A stretch of 7,598 nt of DNA from Gammaproteobacteria bacterium (GTDB taxonomy: Bacteria; Pseudomonadota; Gammaproteobacteria; GRL18), in assembly GCA_027076245.1 (NCBI GenBank), contig JALTKC010000058.1:1-7598 (forward strand), read 5' to 3'. The notes under the pieces are model-generated. The model was not told where the DNA came from and did not search any database. It was given only the letters and a program-made list of their open reading frames with translations. Positions 1 to 6,153 of this stretch are shown in pieces (positions within the stretch are counted from its first letter, which is position 1; each line of letters starts with the position of its first letter). The position numbers were made by a program, and so were the translations under genes.

Positions 1-459
1 ACCTAAAATAGTCTGTTTAATTAAATCGCTGAGCCAGGTTTTAAAGGTGGTTCGGTTAAAACCGAATTTTTCTTCCAGAACAAAGGTGCTGTACAGGCTT
101 AAGGGTAAATCCAGAACAGAGGAGATAAGGGTAATCAGCAGGATAAACAGTACACCGGTATAAATGGGTGACAGTGCCCAGGAGCGGACATATTGATCCA
201 CCCACTCCAGTCCCCCCCCAAGGGTCCAGACCAGCAGCAGTACGGTACTGAATAATAAATTAATATTGCCCAGTTTTTCTTTGGCAATGGTGTAGTCAGC
301 GGCTTTCTGGTGATCGGCCAGGCTGATCTTTTCAGCAAAGGCTTCGGGAACCCTGTCCCGGTGTTGCTTAACGTATTTAATCTGTCTGAGTGAGAGCCAG
401 AAATGGGTCAGGGCCGACAGAAAAACCATAATAAGAAAAAGTGTTGTAAATAAGGGCAT
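1..459 (-). CDS. M48/Ste24-like membrane metallopeptidase, N-terminal part (runs off the left edge)
   Basis: The gene is open for 153 codons from an ATG at 459 to the window edge, so only the N-terminal region is present. The translation starts MPLFTTLFLIMVFLSALTHF, a membrane segment at about residues 3-20. A basic stretch follows, then the block DHQKAADYTIAKEKLG (about 49-64), membrane segments at about 67-82 and 98-115, and then LEEKFGFNRTTFKTWLSDL. This order and the KAADYT and GFN-TT blocks match the N-terminal membrane domain of the CAAX prenyl protease 1 (Ste24) branch of family M48. The HExxH zinc site would lie beyond the edge and cannot be checked. By family knowledge, such proteins are zinc proteases of the inner membrane; their bacterial substrates are poorly known. 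The gene is divergent from orn. The coding strand contains a run of eight G (212-219 on the plus strand) encoding three glycines, and the frame stays open through it. The ribosome site is weak (GAGC five bases before ATG). Confidence 0.85.
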   Translation of the reverse strand, partial: MPLFTTLFLIMVFLSALTHFWLSLRQIKYVKQHRDRVPEAFAEKISLADHQKAADYTIAKEKLGNINLLFSTVLLLVWTLGGGLEWVDQYVRSWALSPIYTGVLFILLITLISSVLDLPLSLYSTFVLEEKFGFNRTTFKTWLSDLIKQTILG

Positions 460-504
460 AAACGCTCGATATAATAAAATGAAAACTATCTAATTACTGT
501 TGTT

Positions 505-533
505 TTGACTATATTATACCTCATTCGTTTAAT
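505..533 (+). promoter_or_regulatory. Candidate sigma-70 promoter for orn
   Basis: TTGACT (505-510) and TTTAAT (528-533) each match the consensus at five of six positions and are separated by exactly 17 bases. Transcription would start near 540, giving an unusually short leader of about ten bases before the ATG at 549. The ribosome site (AAGAGA or ATAAG, 538-546) would then lie almost at the 5' end. Assigned from sequence only. Confidence 0.5.
513..518 (-). promoter_or_regulatory. Candidate -10 box for the M48 protease gene
   Basis: Read on the minus strand, this is TATAAT, a perfect sigma-70 -10 hexamer 53 bases before the ATG. The -35 region at 16-17 bases spacing (TCTTGA or CTCTTG) is poor. 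The box lies inside the spacer of the candidate orn promoter on the other strand, so the two promoters would compete if both are used. Confidence 0.4.
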
Positions 534-548
534 TTCAAGAGATAAGAT

Positions 549-1091
549 ATGACACAGGATCAACGTAACCTTATCTGGGTCGATCTGGAAATGACCGGCC
601 TGGAACCTGATACGGACAAAATTATAGAAATTGCCACCATTGTCACCGATGCTGAGCTGAATATTCTGGCCGAAGGGCCCGTGTTGGCCATTCATCAAAG
701 TGATGCAGTACTTGATGCCATGGATGAGTGGAATACCAAACACCATGGGGAATCCGGGCTGATACAGAGGGTTAAGGATAGTACTGTGGATGAAGCGGAA
801 GCCAGTCGTCTGACCATTGAATTTTTAAAAGACTATGTGGGCAAGGGTGTTTCACCCATGTGTGGTAATAGTATCTGTCAGGACAGGCGTTTTATGGTGC
901 GTGGTATGCCGGAACTGGAAGCCTACTTCCATTATCGGAATCTTGATGTCAGTACGCTCAAAGAGCTGGCGCGGCGCTGGTATCCTAAGGTCTTTGATGG
1001 ACTGGACAAGAAGGGGGCTCATCAGGCACTGGATGATATTCGTGAATCCATTGAGGAATTAAAATATTATCGGGCGCAAATGCTCAGATAA
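549..1091 (+). CDS. orn: Oligoribonuclease (3'-to-5' exoribonuclease of short RNAs)
   Basis: The 180-residue protein has the usual length for Orn and the complete DEDDh exonuclease signature. Exo I is VDLEMTGL with D12 and E14. Exo II is GNSICQDRRFM with D112. Exo III is HQALDD with H158 and D163. These residues hold two divalent metal ions in the family. Orn degrades two- to five-nucleotide RNAs, including pGpG from cyclic-di-GMP breakdown, to mononucleotides in the cytoplasm, and is essential or growth-limiting in many gammaproteobacteria. The ATG at 549 gives the canonical N-terminus ending in NLIWVDLEMTGL. The gene is divergent from an M48-type protease gene and is followed by a REP-like hairpin, then a convergent gene. 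Nothing about it looks altered. Confidence 0.98.
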   Translation: MTQDQRNLIWVDLEMTGLEPDTDKIIEIATIVTDAELNILAEGPVLAIHQSDAVLDAMDEWNTKHHGESGLIQRVKDSTVDEAEASRLTIEFLKDYVGKGVSPMCGNSICQDRRFMVRGMPELEAYFHYRNLDVSTLKELARRWYPKVFDGLDKKGAHQALDDIRESIEELKYYRAQMLR

Positions 1092-1128
1092 AAGTCCAGG
1101 TCAGTATAAGCCTTAACCCTTTTGCCCT

Positions 1129-1155
1129 GGGAGTGCGGGCATCTTGCCCGCGTAA
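1129..1155 (+). repeat. REP-like palindromic repeat, copy 1
   Basis: GGGAG is followed by the palindrome GCGGGCA-TCT-TGCCCGC (1135-1151) and GTAA. A 27-base sequence at 5412-5438 matches it at 23 positions, in the same orientation. One pair of differences is compensatory: C1136-G1150 here is T5419-A5433 there, so pairing is kept. A GGAG-type tetranucleotide before a short hairpin is the layout of REP elements mobilised by RAYT (TnpA-REP) transposases; no such gene is in the window. It lies between the convergent ends of orn and the NAD(P)-binding gene. No T-run follows on either strand, so it is not a classic intrinsic terminator. Confidence 0.75.
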
Positions 1156-1169
1156 AAACTTATATTATC

Positions 1170-1985
1170 CTATGCAGCTGGCTGTATTGCTGCAATTCGC
1201 TCCAGTTCCTTAACTTCCAGATGATTTGCTTTAGCATATTCCAGAGCGCGGGACAGGCGGGCAGGGGCAGAACGGCCCATGCATTTATGAGCCAGATCAC
1301 CGTTTATGGCTTCGACCATGGCTTCTATCAGGCGTTCTCTATCGGCATCATCAAAGCTCTGGCCGGTCAGATGGCTCTGAATGGTCAGGACATCTTCAAT
1401 GACCTTTAAGGCCAGATCACGGTTTTCATTCCACAGATCATTAACATCACTGCCGGGCAGCATATCCAGTCCGGCAATATTGGTGGTGAGTATATACAGG
1501 TTTTTACGCACCAGTTCAAACAGCATTTCCTGATCGTCTTTTACTATCCAGGCCGGAATTTCAAGAGTAGCCAGAGCGTCTTTTATAATGTCAGCTTTAG
1601 GTCCGATAACCGGGGAGGGTACCAGTACTTTAAAATCCTGACCTTTTTTCTTTTCAAACCAGACAGAGATGACCGTTGGATTTCCAATTTTATGAGCCTG
1701 CCAGTCCCGGGGCAGTAACTCATTCTGCAGCAGACACAGGCGGTCTTTCCAGTGTTCGGGAATTTGTTCCAGAACCGGAGATAAATCACTTTCTCCCACG
1801 GCAACAAGTACCATTTCAGGTTCCTTAAGCTGCTCAGACATGGTTTTAATACTGATTTCGCGGGTAACCGGGTACAGTGGATAACCGGCTCGAAGGAGGC
1901 CGCGGGTAAAAACCCCGGACATTTCGCCAATACCAATAACGACAATGGGGTTTTTAATAGAAGGGGTTATTGCCTGTTTGGACAT
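1170..1985 (-). CDS. Rossmann-fold NAD(P)-binding protein, ketopantoate-reductase-like
   Basis: The 271-residue protein starts with a nucleotide-binding fold: IVVIGIGEMSG, with a glycine pattern at 18-24 after a hydrophobic strand. A second strand, PEMVLVAVGE (56-65), follows as in dehydrogenases of the ketopantoate reductase and 6-phosphogluconate dehydrogenase class. The helix FELVRKNLYILTTNIAGL (156-173) aligns with the start of the ApbA/PanE C-terminal domain. K161 and N169 sit where E. coli PanE has its catalytic lysine and substrate asparagine. The PanE region around the second catalytic residue (glutamate in a TEIDYING-like block) is not seen. The C-terminus instead reads GRSAPARLSRALEYAKANHL. 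The protein is therefore probably not a true ketopantoate reductase, and its substrate is unknown. It lies 83 bp downstream of cheV on the same strand and could be co-transcribed. The ribosome site is weak. Confidence 0.7.
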   Translation of the reverse strand: MSKQAITPSIKNPIVVIGIGEMSGVFTRGLLRAGYPLYPVTREISIKTMSEQLKEPEMVLVAVGESDLSPVLEQIPEHWKDRLCLLQNELLPRDWQAHKIGNPTVISVWFEKKKGQDFKVLVPSPVIGPKADIIKDALATLEIPAWIVKDDQEMLFELVRKNLYILTTNIAGLDMLPGSDVNDLWNENRDLALKVIEDVLTIQSHLTGQSFDDADRERLIEAMVEAINGDLAHKCMGRSAPARLSRALEYAKANHLEVKELERIAAIQPAA

Positions 1986-2068
1986 AAAGTATTTAACCTG
2001 TAGATCAATAGTTGGAAACAGACAGAATATATCAGAATTCAGGTGTTTTTTAAAATTAACTCTGGATT

Positions 2069-2989
2069 TTAGTCTTCAGATTTATTAATTAAATGCTGAA
2101 CAATTTTTTCTGCCAGTTCCACAGGTACAAACTTGGTTAATACATCATTGGCTCCGCAGGAAATGGCATTTTCCATATTGATATTACCATTGAGAGAGGT
2201 ATGCATCAGTACATGAATATCCTTGAATTTAGGCAGTTTTCTCAGTTCTCTGACAAAGGTATAACCGTCCATTTCAGGCATTTCAATATCAGATATAATC
2301 ATACTGATGGGTTCCATAGTGTGGGGATCGCCGTTCTGATAATCTTTCAGAATTTGCAAAGCCACTTTACCATCAGGTGCCGAAATATGCTGTAGACCAA
2401 GACGGTCAAGCGCGGCAATAGTCTGTTTCATGGCCATGCCGGAATCATCGACAATCATGACCAGTTTGCCGAATACTGCCTCAAGTTCCTGGTTAGGAAT
2501 ATCTAAATCATCTGTATGACTGGCTTCAAGACCCAGAACTTCTCCCAGTACTTTTTCAATATCCAGCAGTTGCACCAGTTCATCATCAATCAGGGTGACA
2601 CCGGTAGTATAGCTGCCTATTCCTGTGCCCTTGGCTGGGGGAGATATATTTTGCCAGTCACAGAGTATGATTTTATCAACACCGCTGATCCATAAACCCT
2701 GGTGAGACCGGTTAATTTCTGTTGTAATCACAGAGCCCTGCTTAATCTGTTCTTCAGTTAAGGTACGGTGGGTGGCACCCACCGCTTTGGCCAGGTCGAT
2801 AATGGGCAGGGTTTCATCCCTCAGTTCAGCAACACCGAGAATTTTGGGATTGGAAGAGGGTAATTGATGCAGCGACGGGCAGGGAATGACTTCCTTGATT
2901 TTCAGGACATTTATGCCAAACCGACGTCGGCCTCCCAGATAAAAAAGCAGCAGTTCAAGACGGTTAGTGGAGTTGGATGTCATGGTCAT
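2069..2989 (-). CDS. cheV: Chemotaxis coupling protein CheV (CheW domain plus response-regulator receiver)
   Basis: The 306-residue protein has a CheW-like domain at about 10-155 (LLLFYLGGRRRFGINVLKIKE, then GVAELRDETLPIIDL). A CheY-like receiver spans about 174-304. The receiver keeps the acidic pair D181-D182, the phosphoacceptor D234 in IISDIEMPEMDG, T264 and K286 in LTKF. CheV couples chemoreceptor arrays to the CheA kinase at the cell pole, and phosphorylation of its receiver is thought to tune adaptation. The domain order and length are standard. No other che, fla or receptor genes are near, so it is an orphan locus acting with a chemotaxis cluster elsewhere. The first ATG (2989) is preferred because AGGA lies about ten bases before it; a second in-frame ATG is two codons in. 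slyX lies upstream, across a 141-bp gap with a dispersed hairpin repeat. Confidence 0.96.
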   Translation of the reverse strand: MTMTSNSTNRLELLLFYLGGRRRFGINVLKIKEVIPCPSLHQLPSSNPKILGVAELRDETLPIIDLAKAVGATHRTLTEEQIKQGSVITTEINRSHQGLWISGVDKIILCDWQNISPPAKGTGIGSYTTGVTLIDDELVQLLDIEKVLGEVLGLEASHTDDLDIPNQELEAVFGKLVMIVDDSGMAMKQTIAALDRLGLQHISAPDGKVALQILKDYQNGDPHTMEPISMIISDIEMPEMDGYTFVRELRKLPKFKDIHVLMHTSLNGNINMENAISCGANDVLTKFVPVELAEKIVQHLINKSED

Positions 2990-3023
2990 TAGTACGGGTC
3001 CTGAAAATACGAGTTAAACTTTG

Positions 3024-3056
3024 TCCTCACCCTGACCCTCTCCCGAAGGGAGAGGG
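3024..3056 (+). repeat. Dispersed hairpin repeat of the CCCTCACCCT...CTCTCCC type
   Basis: After CCTCACCCTGA comes a perfect nine-base-pair hairpin: CCCTCTCCC (3036-3044), loop GAA, GGGAGAGGG (3048-3056). Intergenic elements with this pattern are seen in many proteobacterial genomes, which is recollection and was not searched here. It lies upstream of cheV and downstream of slyX. No T-run follows it on the minus strand, so it does not look like the slyX terminator. It differs in sequence from the REP-like copies at 1129 and 5412. Confidence 0.6.
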
Positions 3057-3097
3057 AAAAGATTCGAGTATTTATTAAGAGTATAGCGACTAATCAG

Positions 3098-3132
3098 AAA
3101 AAAACTGTAATTTTTAAAAGCGAAGCAGTTTT
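3098..3132 (-). terminator. Weak terminator-like structure after slyX
   Basis: Read on the minus strand, AAAACTG (3132-3126) is followed by an 18-base spacer, CAGTTTT (3107-3101) and three more T, giving a seven-base-pair stem that runs into seven T. The stem has only two GC pairs and overlaps the slyX stop codon, so termination may be inefficient. Confidence 0.3.
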
Positions 3133-3373
3133 AATAATGAGGCGGCGGGGTTTCTTCGGATTCTTTGGCGGTGGCTTCCTGTAGATTGGACAACTGAGTC
3201 TTTAAATGGCTCAGGTGACGTTCAAAATCGTCAATCTGCTGTTGTTGATTAAAAATCACCTGATTAAGCTGTTCAATAGTGTCTTCCTGCAGGGCACTGC
3301 GAATTTCCAGCTCCATAATTCTATCTTCAAGGCTGTTGGGCTGTTGTGAGGAGGCAGGTTCGATATCAGACAT
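3131..3373 (-). CDS. slyX: SlyX family protein
   Basis: From the ATG at 3373 the protein has 80 residues, close to the 72 of E. coli SlyX. About residues 14-66 form a long charged, glutamine-rich coiled coil (SLEDRIMELEIRSALQEDTIEQLN begins it, here quoted only as its first parts SLEDRIMELE and LQEDTIEQLN). The last five residues are PPPHY, the SlyX family signature, preceded by EET. The molecular role of SlyX is not established; it was named for its position beside slyD. A TTG two codons upstream (3379) is also open. I prefer the ATG because it gives a typical N-terminus, and neither start has a clear Shine-Dalgarno. The gene is divergent from the flavoprotein gene at 3443 across a 69-bp gap holding two near-identical CGCTAAA(A)TT direct repeats 12 bases apart. 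Confidence 0.93.
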   Translation of the reverse strand: MSDIEPASSQQPNSLEDRIMELEIRSALQEDTIEQLNQVIFNQQQQIDDFERHLSHLKTQLSNLQEATAKESEETPPPHY

Positions 3374-3442
3374 AGGCAATCATTTTTGTTACACTAATTC
3401 CGCTAAAATTAACGCTAAATTGTACAGGCTTTTATTATTAAT

Positions 3443-4639
3443 ATGAATAGCTATGATGTGGTTATTATTGGTGCCAGTGCCTCAGGCCTTATGTGTGCTA
3501 TAGAGGCCGCTAAACGGGGCAGAAAAGTGGCTGTACTGGATCATGCTAGTAAAGCCGCTAAAAAGATCCGTATCTCCGGCGGAGGTAAGTGTAATTTCAG
3601 CAATTATTATGTCAGTGCCGACAATTATCTGTCACAGAATCCTCATTTCTGTAAATCAGCCCTGTCCCGTTACCAGTATTTTGATTTTCTGGCATTGATG
3701 GCAGAATACGATATTCCCTGGCATGAAAGAGAGCATGGGCAGTTATTCTGTGATCGCAGTGCCATGGATATTGTGGATATGCTGCTGGCAGAATGCCATC
3801 GTTACCATGCGGATATTATTCTGGACTGTCATATTGAAAACATTGCCCGGATTTCAGGTGATGAGACCTTCTTACTGCATACCAGCCAGAAGAGTTTTAC
3901 GGCTGAATCACTGGTCATCGCTACCGGGGGATTATCGGTTCCTAAAATGGGTGCCAGTGATTTTGGGCTGAAAATAGCCAAACAATTTGAACTTAATCTA
4001 ATTCCGACCCGACCGGGTCTGGTACCCTTTACCCATAATAAGGCTCAGCTTAAAACCCTGCAGTGTCTGTCCGGGATTGCTGTAGAATCCGTGGTTTCAC
4101 TTGATAGTGAAGAGGGGACGAAAAGTTTCAGGGAAAATCTTCTGTTTACCCATAAAGGTTTGAGCGGCCCGGTTATTTTGCAGATTTCATCCTACGGGTA
4201 CAAAGGGCAGAGTATTGAGATTAATTTACTGCCCGACCTGGATTTAAGCCGCTGGTTAACTCAACAGCAGAAAGACCACCCCGATACCCGCTTAAAAACA
4301 CTTCTGTGTCGATTATTACCCCGCAGGCTGGTTGAAGTATTTACTCAGGATCAGTCTGTAGAAAAACCTGTAAAACAATATAATTTCAAAGATATAGAGT
4401 CTGTTTCTAAACTTTTTTCGAGTTGGCAATATACACCTTCCGGTACGGAAGGCTATCGGGTAGCCGAAGTGACTGTTGGGGGGCTTGATACCAGAGAACT
4501 GTCATCCAAAACCATGCAGGTCAGGAAAGTAAAAGGTTTGTATTTTATTGGCGAGGTGGTGGATGTCACAGGCCATCTGGGCGGGTTTAATTTCCAGTGG
4601 GCCTGGGCATCCGGGTTTTGTGCCGGTCAGTATGTGTAG
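3443..4639 (+). CDS. BaiN/YhiN (HI0933)-family NAD(P)/FAD-dependent oxidoreductase
   Basis: The 398-residue protein has the full HI0933 flavoprotein layout. An N-terminal FAD-binding strand-turn-helix is VVIIGASASGLMCAIEAAKR, with acidic D33 ending the second strand. Next comes ISGGGKCNFSN (44-54), the family's GGG(R/K)CN block. The second FAD contact, GEVVDVTGHLGGFNFQWA (370-387), is close to the C-terminus. Length is normal. The reaction is unproven for most members; BaiN is named for a proposed role in bile-acid dehydroxylation in a gut bacterium, which has no obvious relevance here. The dinucleotide motif reads GASASG rather than the usual GxGxxG, so the middle glycine is serine. The fold otherwise looks intact. 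The gene has no clear Shine-Dalgarno before ATG 3443 and ends 24 bp from the convergent nitroreductase gene. Confidence 0.93.
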   Translation: MNSYDVVIIGASASGLMCAIEAAKRGRKVAVLDHASKAAKKIRISGGGKCNFSNYYVSADNYLSQNPHFCKSALSRYQYFDFLALMAEYDIPWHEREHGQLFCDRSAMDIVDMLLAECHRYHADIILDCHIENIARISGDETFLLHTSQKSFTAESLVIATGGLSVPKMGASDFGLKIAKQFELNLIPTRPGLVPFTHNKAQLKTLQCLSGIAVESVVSLDSEEGTKSFRENLLFTHKGLSGPVILQISSYGYKGQSIEINLLPDLDLSRWLTQQQKDHPDTRLKTLLCRLLPRRLVEVFTQDQSVEKPVKQYNFKDIESVSKLFSSWQYTPSGTEGYRVAEVTVGGLDTRELSSKTMQVRKVKGLYFIGEVVDVTGHLGGFNFQWAWASGFCAGQYV

Positions 4640-4663
4640 TCAGCCGGTGAGTGTGAACGGTGA

Positions 4664-5323
4664 CTAATACCAGCTGACAATATCTTCCAGAGGCTGACGG
4701 GTTTTTTCTTTCTGAGGATCTTTACGATAACCAAAGGCCACCATATAAGCGGCCTGAAAGACTGAAGTGTCAATATTAAATTCGTCAGCCAGCAGTTTAT
4801 TCAGATCATCGGCTACAAAGCCTTCTACCGGGCAACTGTCAATTTTAATATAAGCGGCGGCATTCATCATATTGGCCAGAGCAATATAAGTCTGCTTGCA
4901 GGCCCAGTCAAATATGGCCCGTTTGCTTTCCAGCAGGTGGAAGTCTTTTTCCTGAAACGCCTGATAATAACTGCGTCGTTTAGTGCGGGCATCTTCCGGC
5001 AGATGATGAATATCTGCCATCATGTGCTCAATATAATCGCTGTCATAACGGGTGGTTTTGCCGGTACGGGCCAGAGCCACGACAAAATGACTGGCGGTAG
5101 GCAGTGTGCCCTGGGCACCCCAGGCATGTTCTTTGAGTTTTTCTCTGAGTCCCATATCCTGTACTACCAGAAAATGCCAGGGTTCATAGCCAAAAGAACT
5201 GGGCGAGAGTCTGGCGGCTTCCAGAATATACCGGAAGTCTTCATCAGAGATTTTTTTAGTTTCGTCAAAAACCTTGCAGGCATGACGAAAGTTCATCATT
5301 TCCAGAAATTGATCTTTTTTCAT
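4664..5323 (-). CDS. NfsB-family FMN-dependent NAD(P)H nitroreductase
   Basis: The 219-residue protein fits the oxygen-insensitive nitroreductase/dihydropteridine reductase family (E. coli NfsB 217 residues). FMN-phosphate contacts are expected at R13, H14 and K17 in NFRHACKVFD. The block ARLSPSSFGYEPWHFLVV (37-54) and the central helix YIALANMMNAA (146-156) hold the flavin in the family. SCPVEGF (163-169) and FGYRKDPQKEKTR (197-209) are further family blocks, the last contributing FMN-binding K/R residues. Such enzymes are cytoplasmic dimers reducing quinones, nitroaromatics and sometimes pteridines with NAD(P)H; the natural substrate here is unknown. The ATG at 5323 gives a normal N-terminus but a weak ribosome site. 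The upstream gap has an AT-rich stretch and the second REP-like copy. No regulator is adjacent. Confidence 0.94.
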   Translation of the reverse strand: MKKDQFLEMMNFRHACKVFDETKKISDEDFRYILEAARLSPSSFGYEPWHFLVVQDMGLREKLKEHAWGAQGTLPTASHFVVALARTGKTTRYDSDYIEHMMADIHHLPEDARTKRRSYYQAFQEKDFHLLESKRAIFDWACKQTYIALANMMNAAAYIKIDSCPVEGFVADDLNKLLADEFNIDTSVFQAAYMVAFGYRKDPQKEKTRQPLEDIVSWY

Positions 5324-5411
5324 AGTCTTATATGTAGAGTTGAGGTAAGGGTAATCAGGTACTTTTTTATAGTATTTTGCAATAATTTAAAGCTAAAGAA
5401 AAGTACTACGA

Positions 5412-5438
5412 GGGAGCGTGGGCATCATGCCCACGTAA
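5412..5438 (+). repeat. REP-like palindromic repeat, copy 2
   Basis: GGGAG precedes a nearly perfect hairpin, CGTGGGCAT-C-ATGCCCACG (5417-5435), then TAA. It is the second copy of the element at 1129-1155, in the same orientation and with 23 of 27 identical positions. It lies in the 148-bp gap between the nitroreductase start and the Sel1-like gene stop, both on the minus strand, so it could separate their transcripts. There is no following T-run. Confidence 0.75.
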
Positions 5439-5471
5439 GGTTTCAGGGTATTGTGATGAGAGCTGTTACTA

Positions 5472-5963
5472 TTAGTTCATGGCAAATACGCGTCTTTGTT
5501 GATTGATTGCAGACTTTACAAGATCAACATAATCTCTGGACAGGATCTTTTCATCTTTGGAAAGTTTCTGCTCAACTTTGTCTTTCTCTATACTGGCCCC
5601 CAGGCTACCGTTATCTATGGCCAGGGTCAGGTAGATATGACTTAACAGGTAATTCTCGTTATTTTCATGATACAGTCCCAGGGCAATCTGTGAATCCAGA
5701 TCATTGGCCAGAACTGCCTGCTGATAGTAATTAACTGCTTTTTCAGAATCGGCTTTTACCCCCAGACCTTTTTCATACATCTGACCCAGAAAAAAACTGG
5801 CACGGCCACTGGACTGCCGGGCTTCCGATTTGCATTGTTGCAGAGCAGAGCTGTAATCCTGAGCATTAAATAATTGACTGCAGTCTGACGCATAGGTGAA
5901 ACTGCCGGCAAAAATTAAAGCCCCCATTGAACTAATTGTAATAAGGTATTTTTTTAAGTTCAT
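5472..5963 (-). CDS. Exported Sel1-like repeat protein
   Basis: The 163-residue protein has a signal peptide: basic MNLKKY, a hydrophobic core (about 7-22) and likely cleavage after TYA (residue 25). The mature part holds one well-formed Sel1 unit at about 53-88, with the typical FFLGQMYEKGLGVKADSEKA pattern. Degenerate helix pairs lie on both sides (27-50 and 89-120). Sel1/TPR-type repeats form helical solenoids that bind other proteins; no enzyme motif is present. Mature cysteines C28 and C44 lie in the first helix pair and could form a disulfide in the periplasm. The start is well supported by AGGAGT nine bases before the ATG (5972-5977 on the plus strand), the best ribosome site in the window. 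The partner and exact function are unknown. It is divergent from the exported four-cysteine protein at 6350, and the two share a similar signal-peptide end (A-SD). Confidence 0.85.
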   Translation of the reverse strand: MNLKKYLITISSMGALIFAGSFTYASDCSQLFNAQDYSSALQQCKSEARQSSGRASFFLGQMYEKGLGVKADSEKAVNYYQQAVLANDLDSQIALGLYHENNENYLLSHIYLTLAIDNGSLGASIEKDKVEQKLSKDEKILSRDYVDLVKSAINQQRRVFAMN

Positions 5964-6036
5964 TTTTATACACTCCTTATCCTCATTGAATAAGTAACTT
6001 GGCGGGAAAATTTTATGAGAATAAATAATTGTTATT

Positions 6037-6123
6037 ATGTTTTTTAAGGCTGATTTTCCGATTCCTTTCAGTGAACTCTTACTGGTTCTTGTACTGGCTC
6101 TTATACTAGCCCTTACTCAGTAA
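6037..6123 (+). CDS. Possible 28-residue single-pass membrane peptide
   Basis: An ATG at 6037 opens a reading frame of 28 codons ending in TAA. The N-terminal part MFFKADFPIPFSE is followed by a purely hydrophobic segment LLLVLVLALILAL (14-26) and then TQ, a topology like known bacterial single-helix micropeptides. There is no Shine-Dalgarno at normal spacing; GAGA ends 16 bases before the start. The hydrophobic segment coincides with three 12-bp tandem repeats, so the frame may be a by-product of a repeat expansion. The leucine codons are varied (CTC, CTT, CTA, TTA, CTG), unlike the CTG-rich neighbours. No homologue is recognised. I treat it as a candidate only. Confidence 0.3.
   Translation: MFFKADFPIPFSELLLVLVLALILALTQ
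6081..6116 (+). repeat. Three imperfect 12-bp tandem repeats
   Basis: The units are ACTGGTTCTTGT (6081-6092), ACTGGCTCTTAT (6093-6104) and ACTAGCCCTTAC (6105-6116). Adjacent units differ at two to three positions. They encode the hydrophobic part of the possible peptide at 6037-6123. Confidence 0.65.
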
Positions 6124-6153
6124 GCGGTCACTTTAATAGCCCTGTTTATTATA

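Noticed and set aside
51..66. Palindrome TTCGGTT-AA-AACCGAA
   Set aside because: It lies within the coding sequence of the M48 protease at a conserved GFN-type block and has no flanking structure.
486..746. Open frame on the minus strand over the orn start
   Set aside because: It overlaps the well-supported orn gene and its promoter, and shows no domain or ribosome site.
1129..1155. Intrinsic terminator for orn
   Set aside because: The hairpin is strong but no T-run follows it on either strand, and the same hairpin recurs at 5412 in a different gene context.
1122..1409. Plus-strand open frame starting at the REP-like element
   Set aside because: It is antisense to the NAD(P)-binding gene, starts inside the repeat and has no recognisable family features.
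3377..3379. TTG as the start of slyX
   Set aside because: It would add only two residues, has no Shine-Dalgarno, and the ATG two codons on gives a normal SlyX start.
4982..4995. A 14-base match to REP-like copy 1 (AGTGCGGGCATCTT) inside the nitroreductase gene
   Set aside because: The second palindrome arm is missing and the gene's reading frame and family sequence continue normally, so it is likely chance.
4937..5506. 189-codon open frame on the plus strand
   Set aside because: It is antisense to the nitroreductase gene, crosses the REP-like repeat and has an implausible composition. It is a shadow frame.
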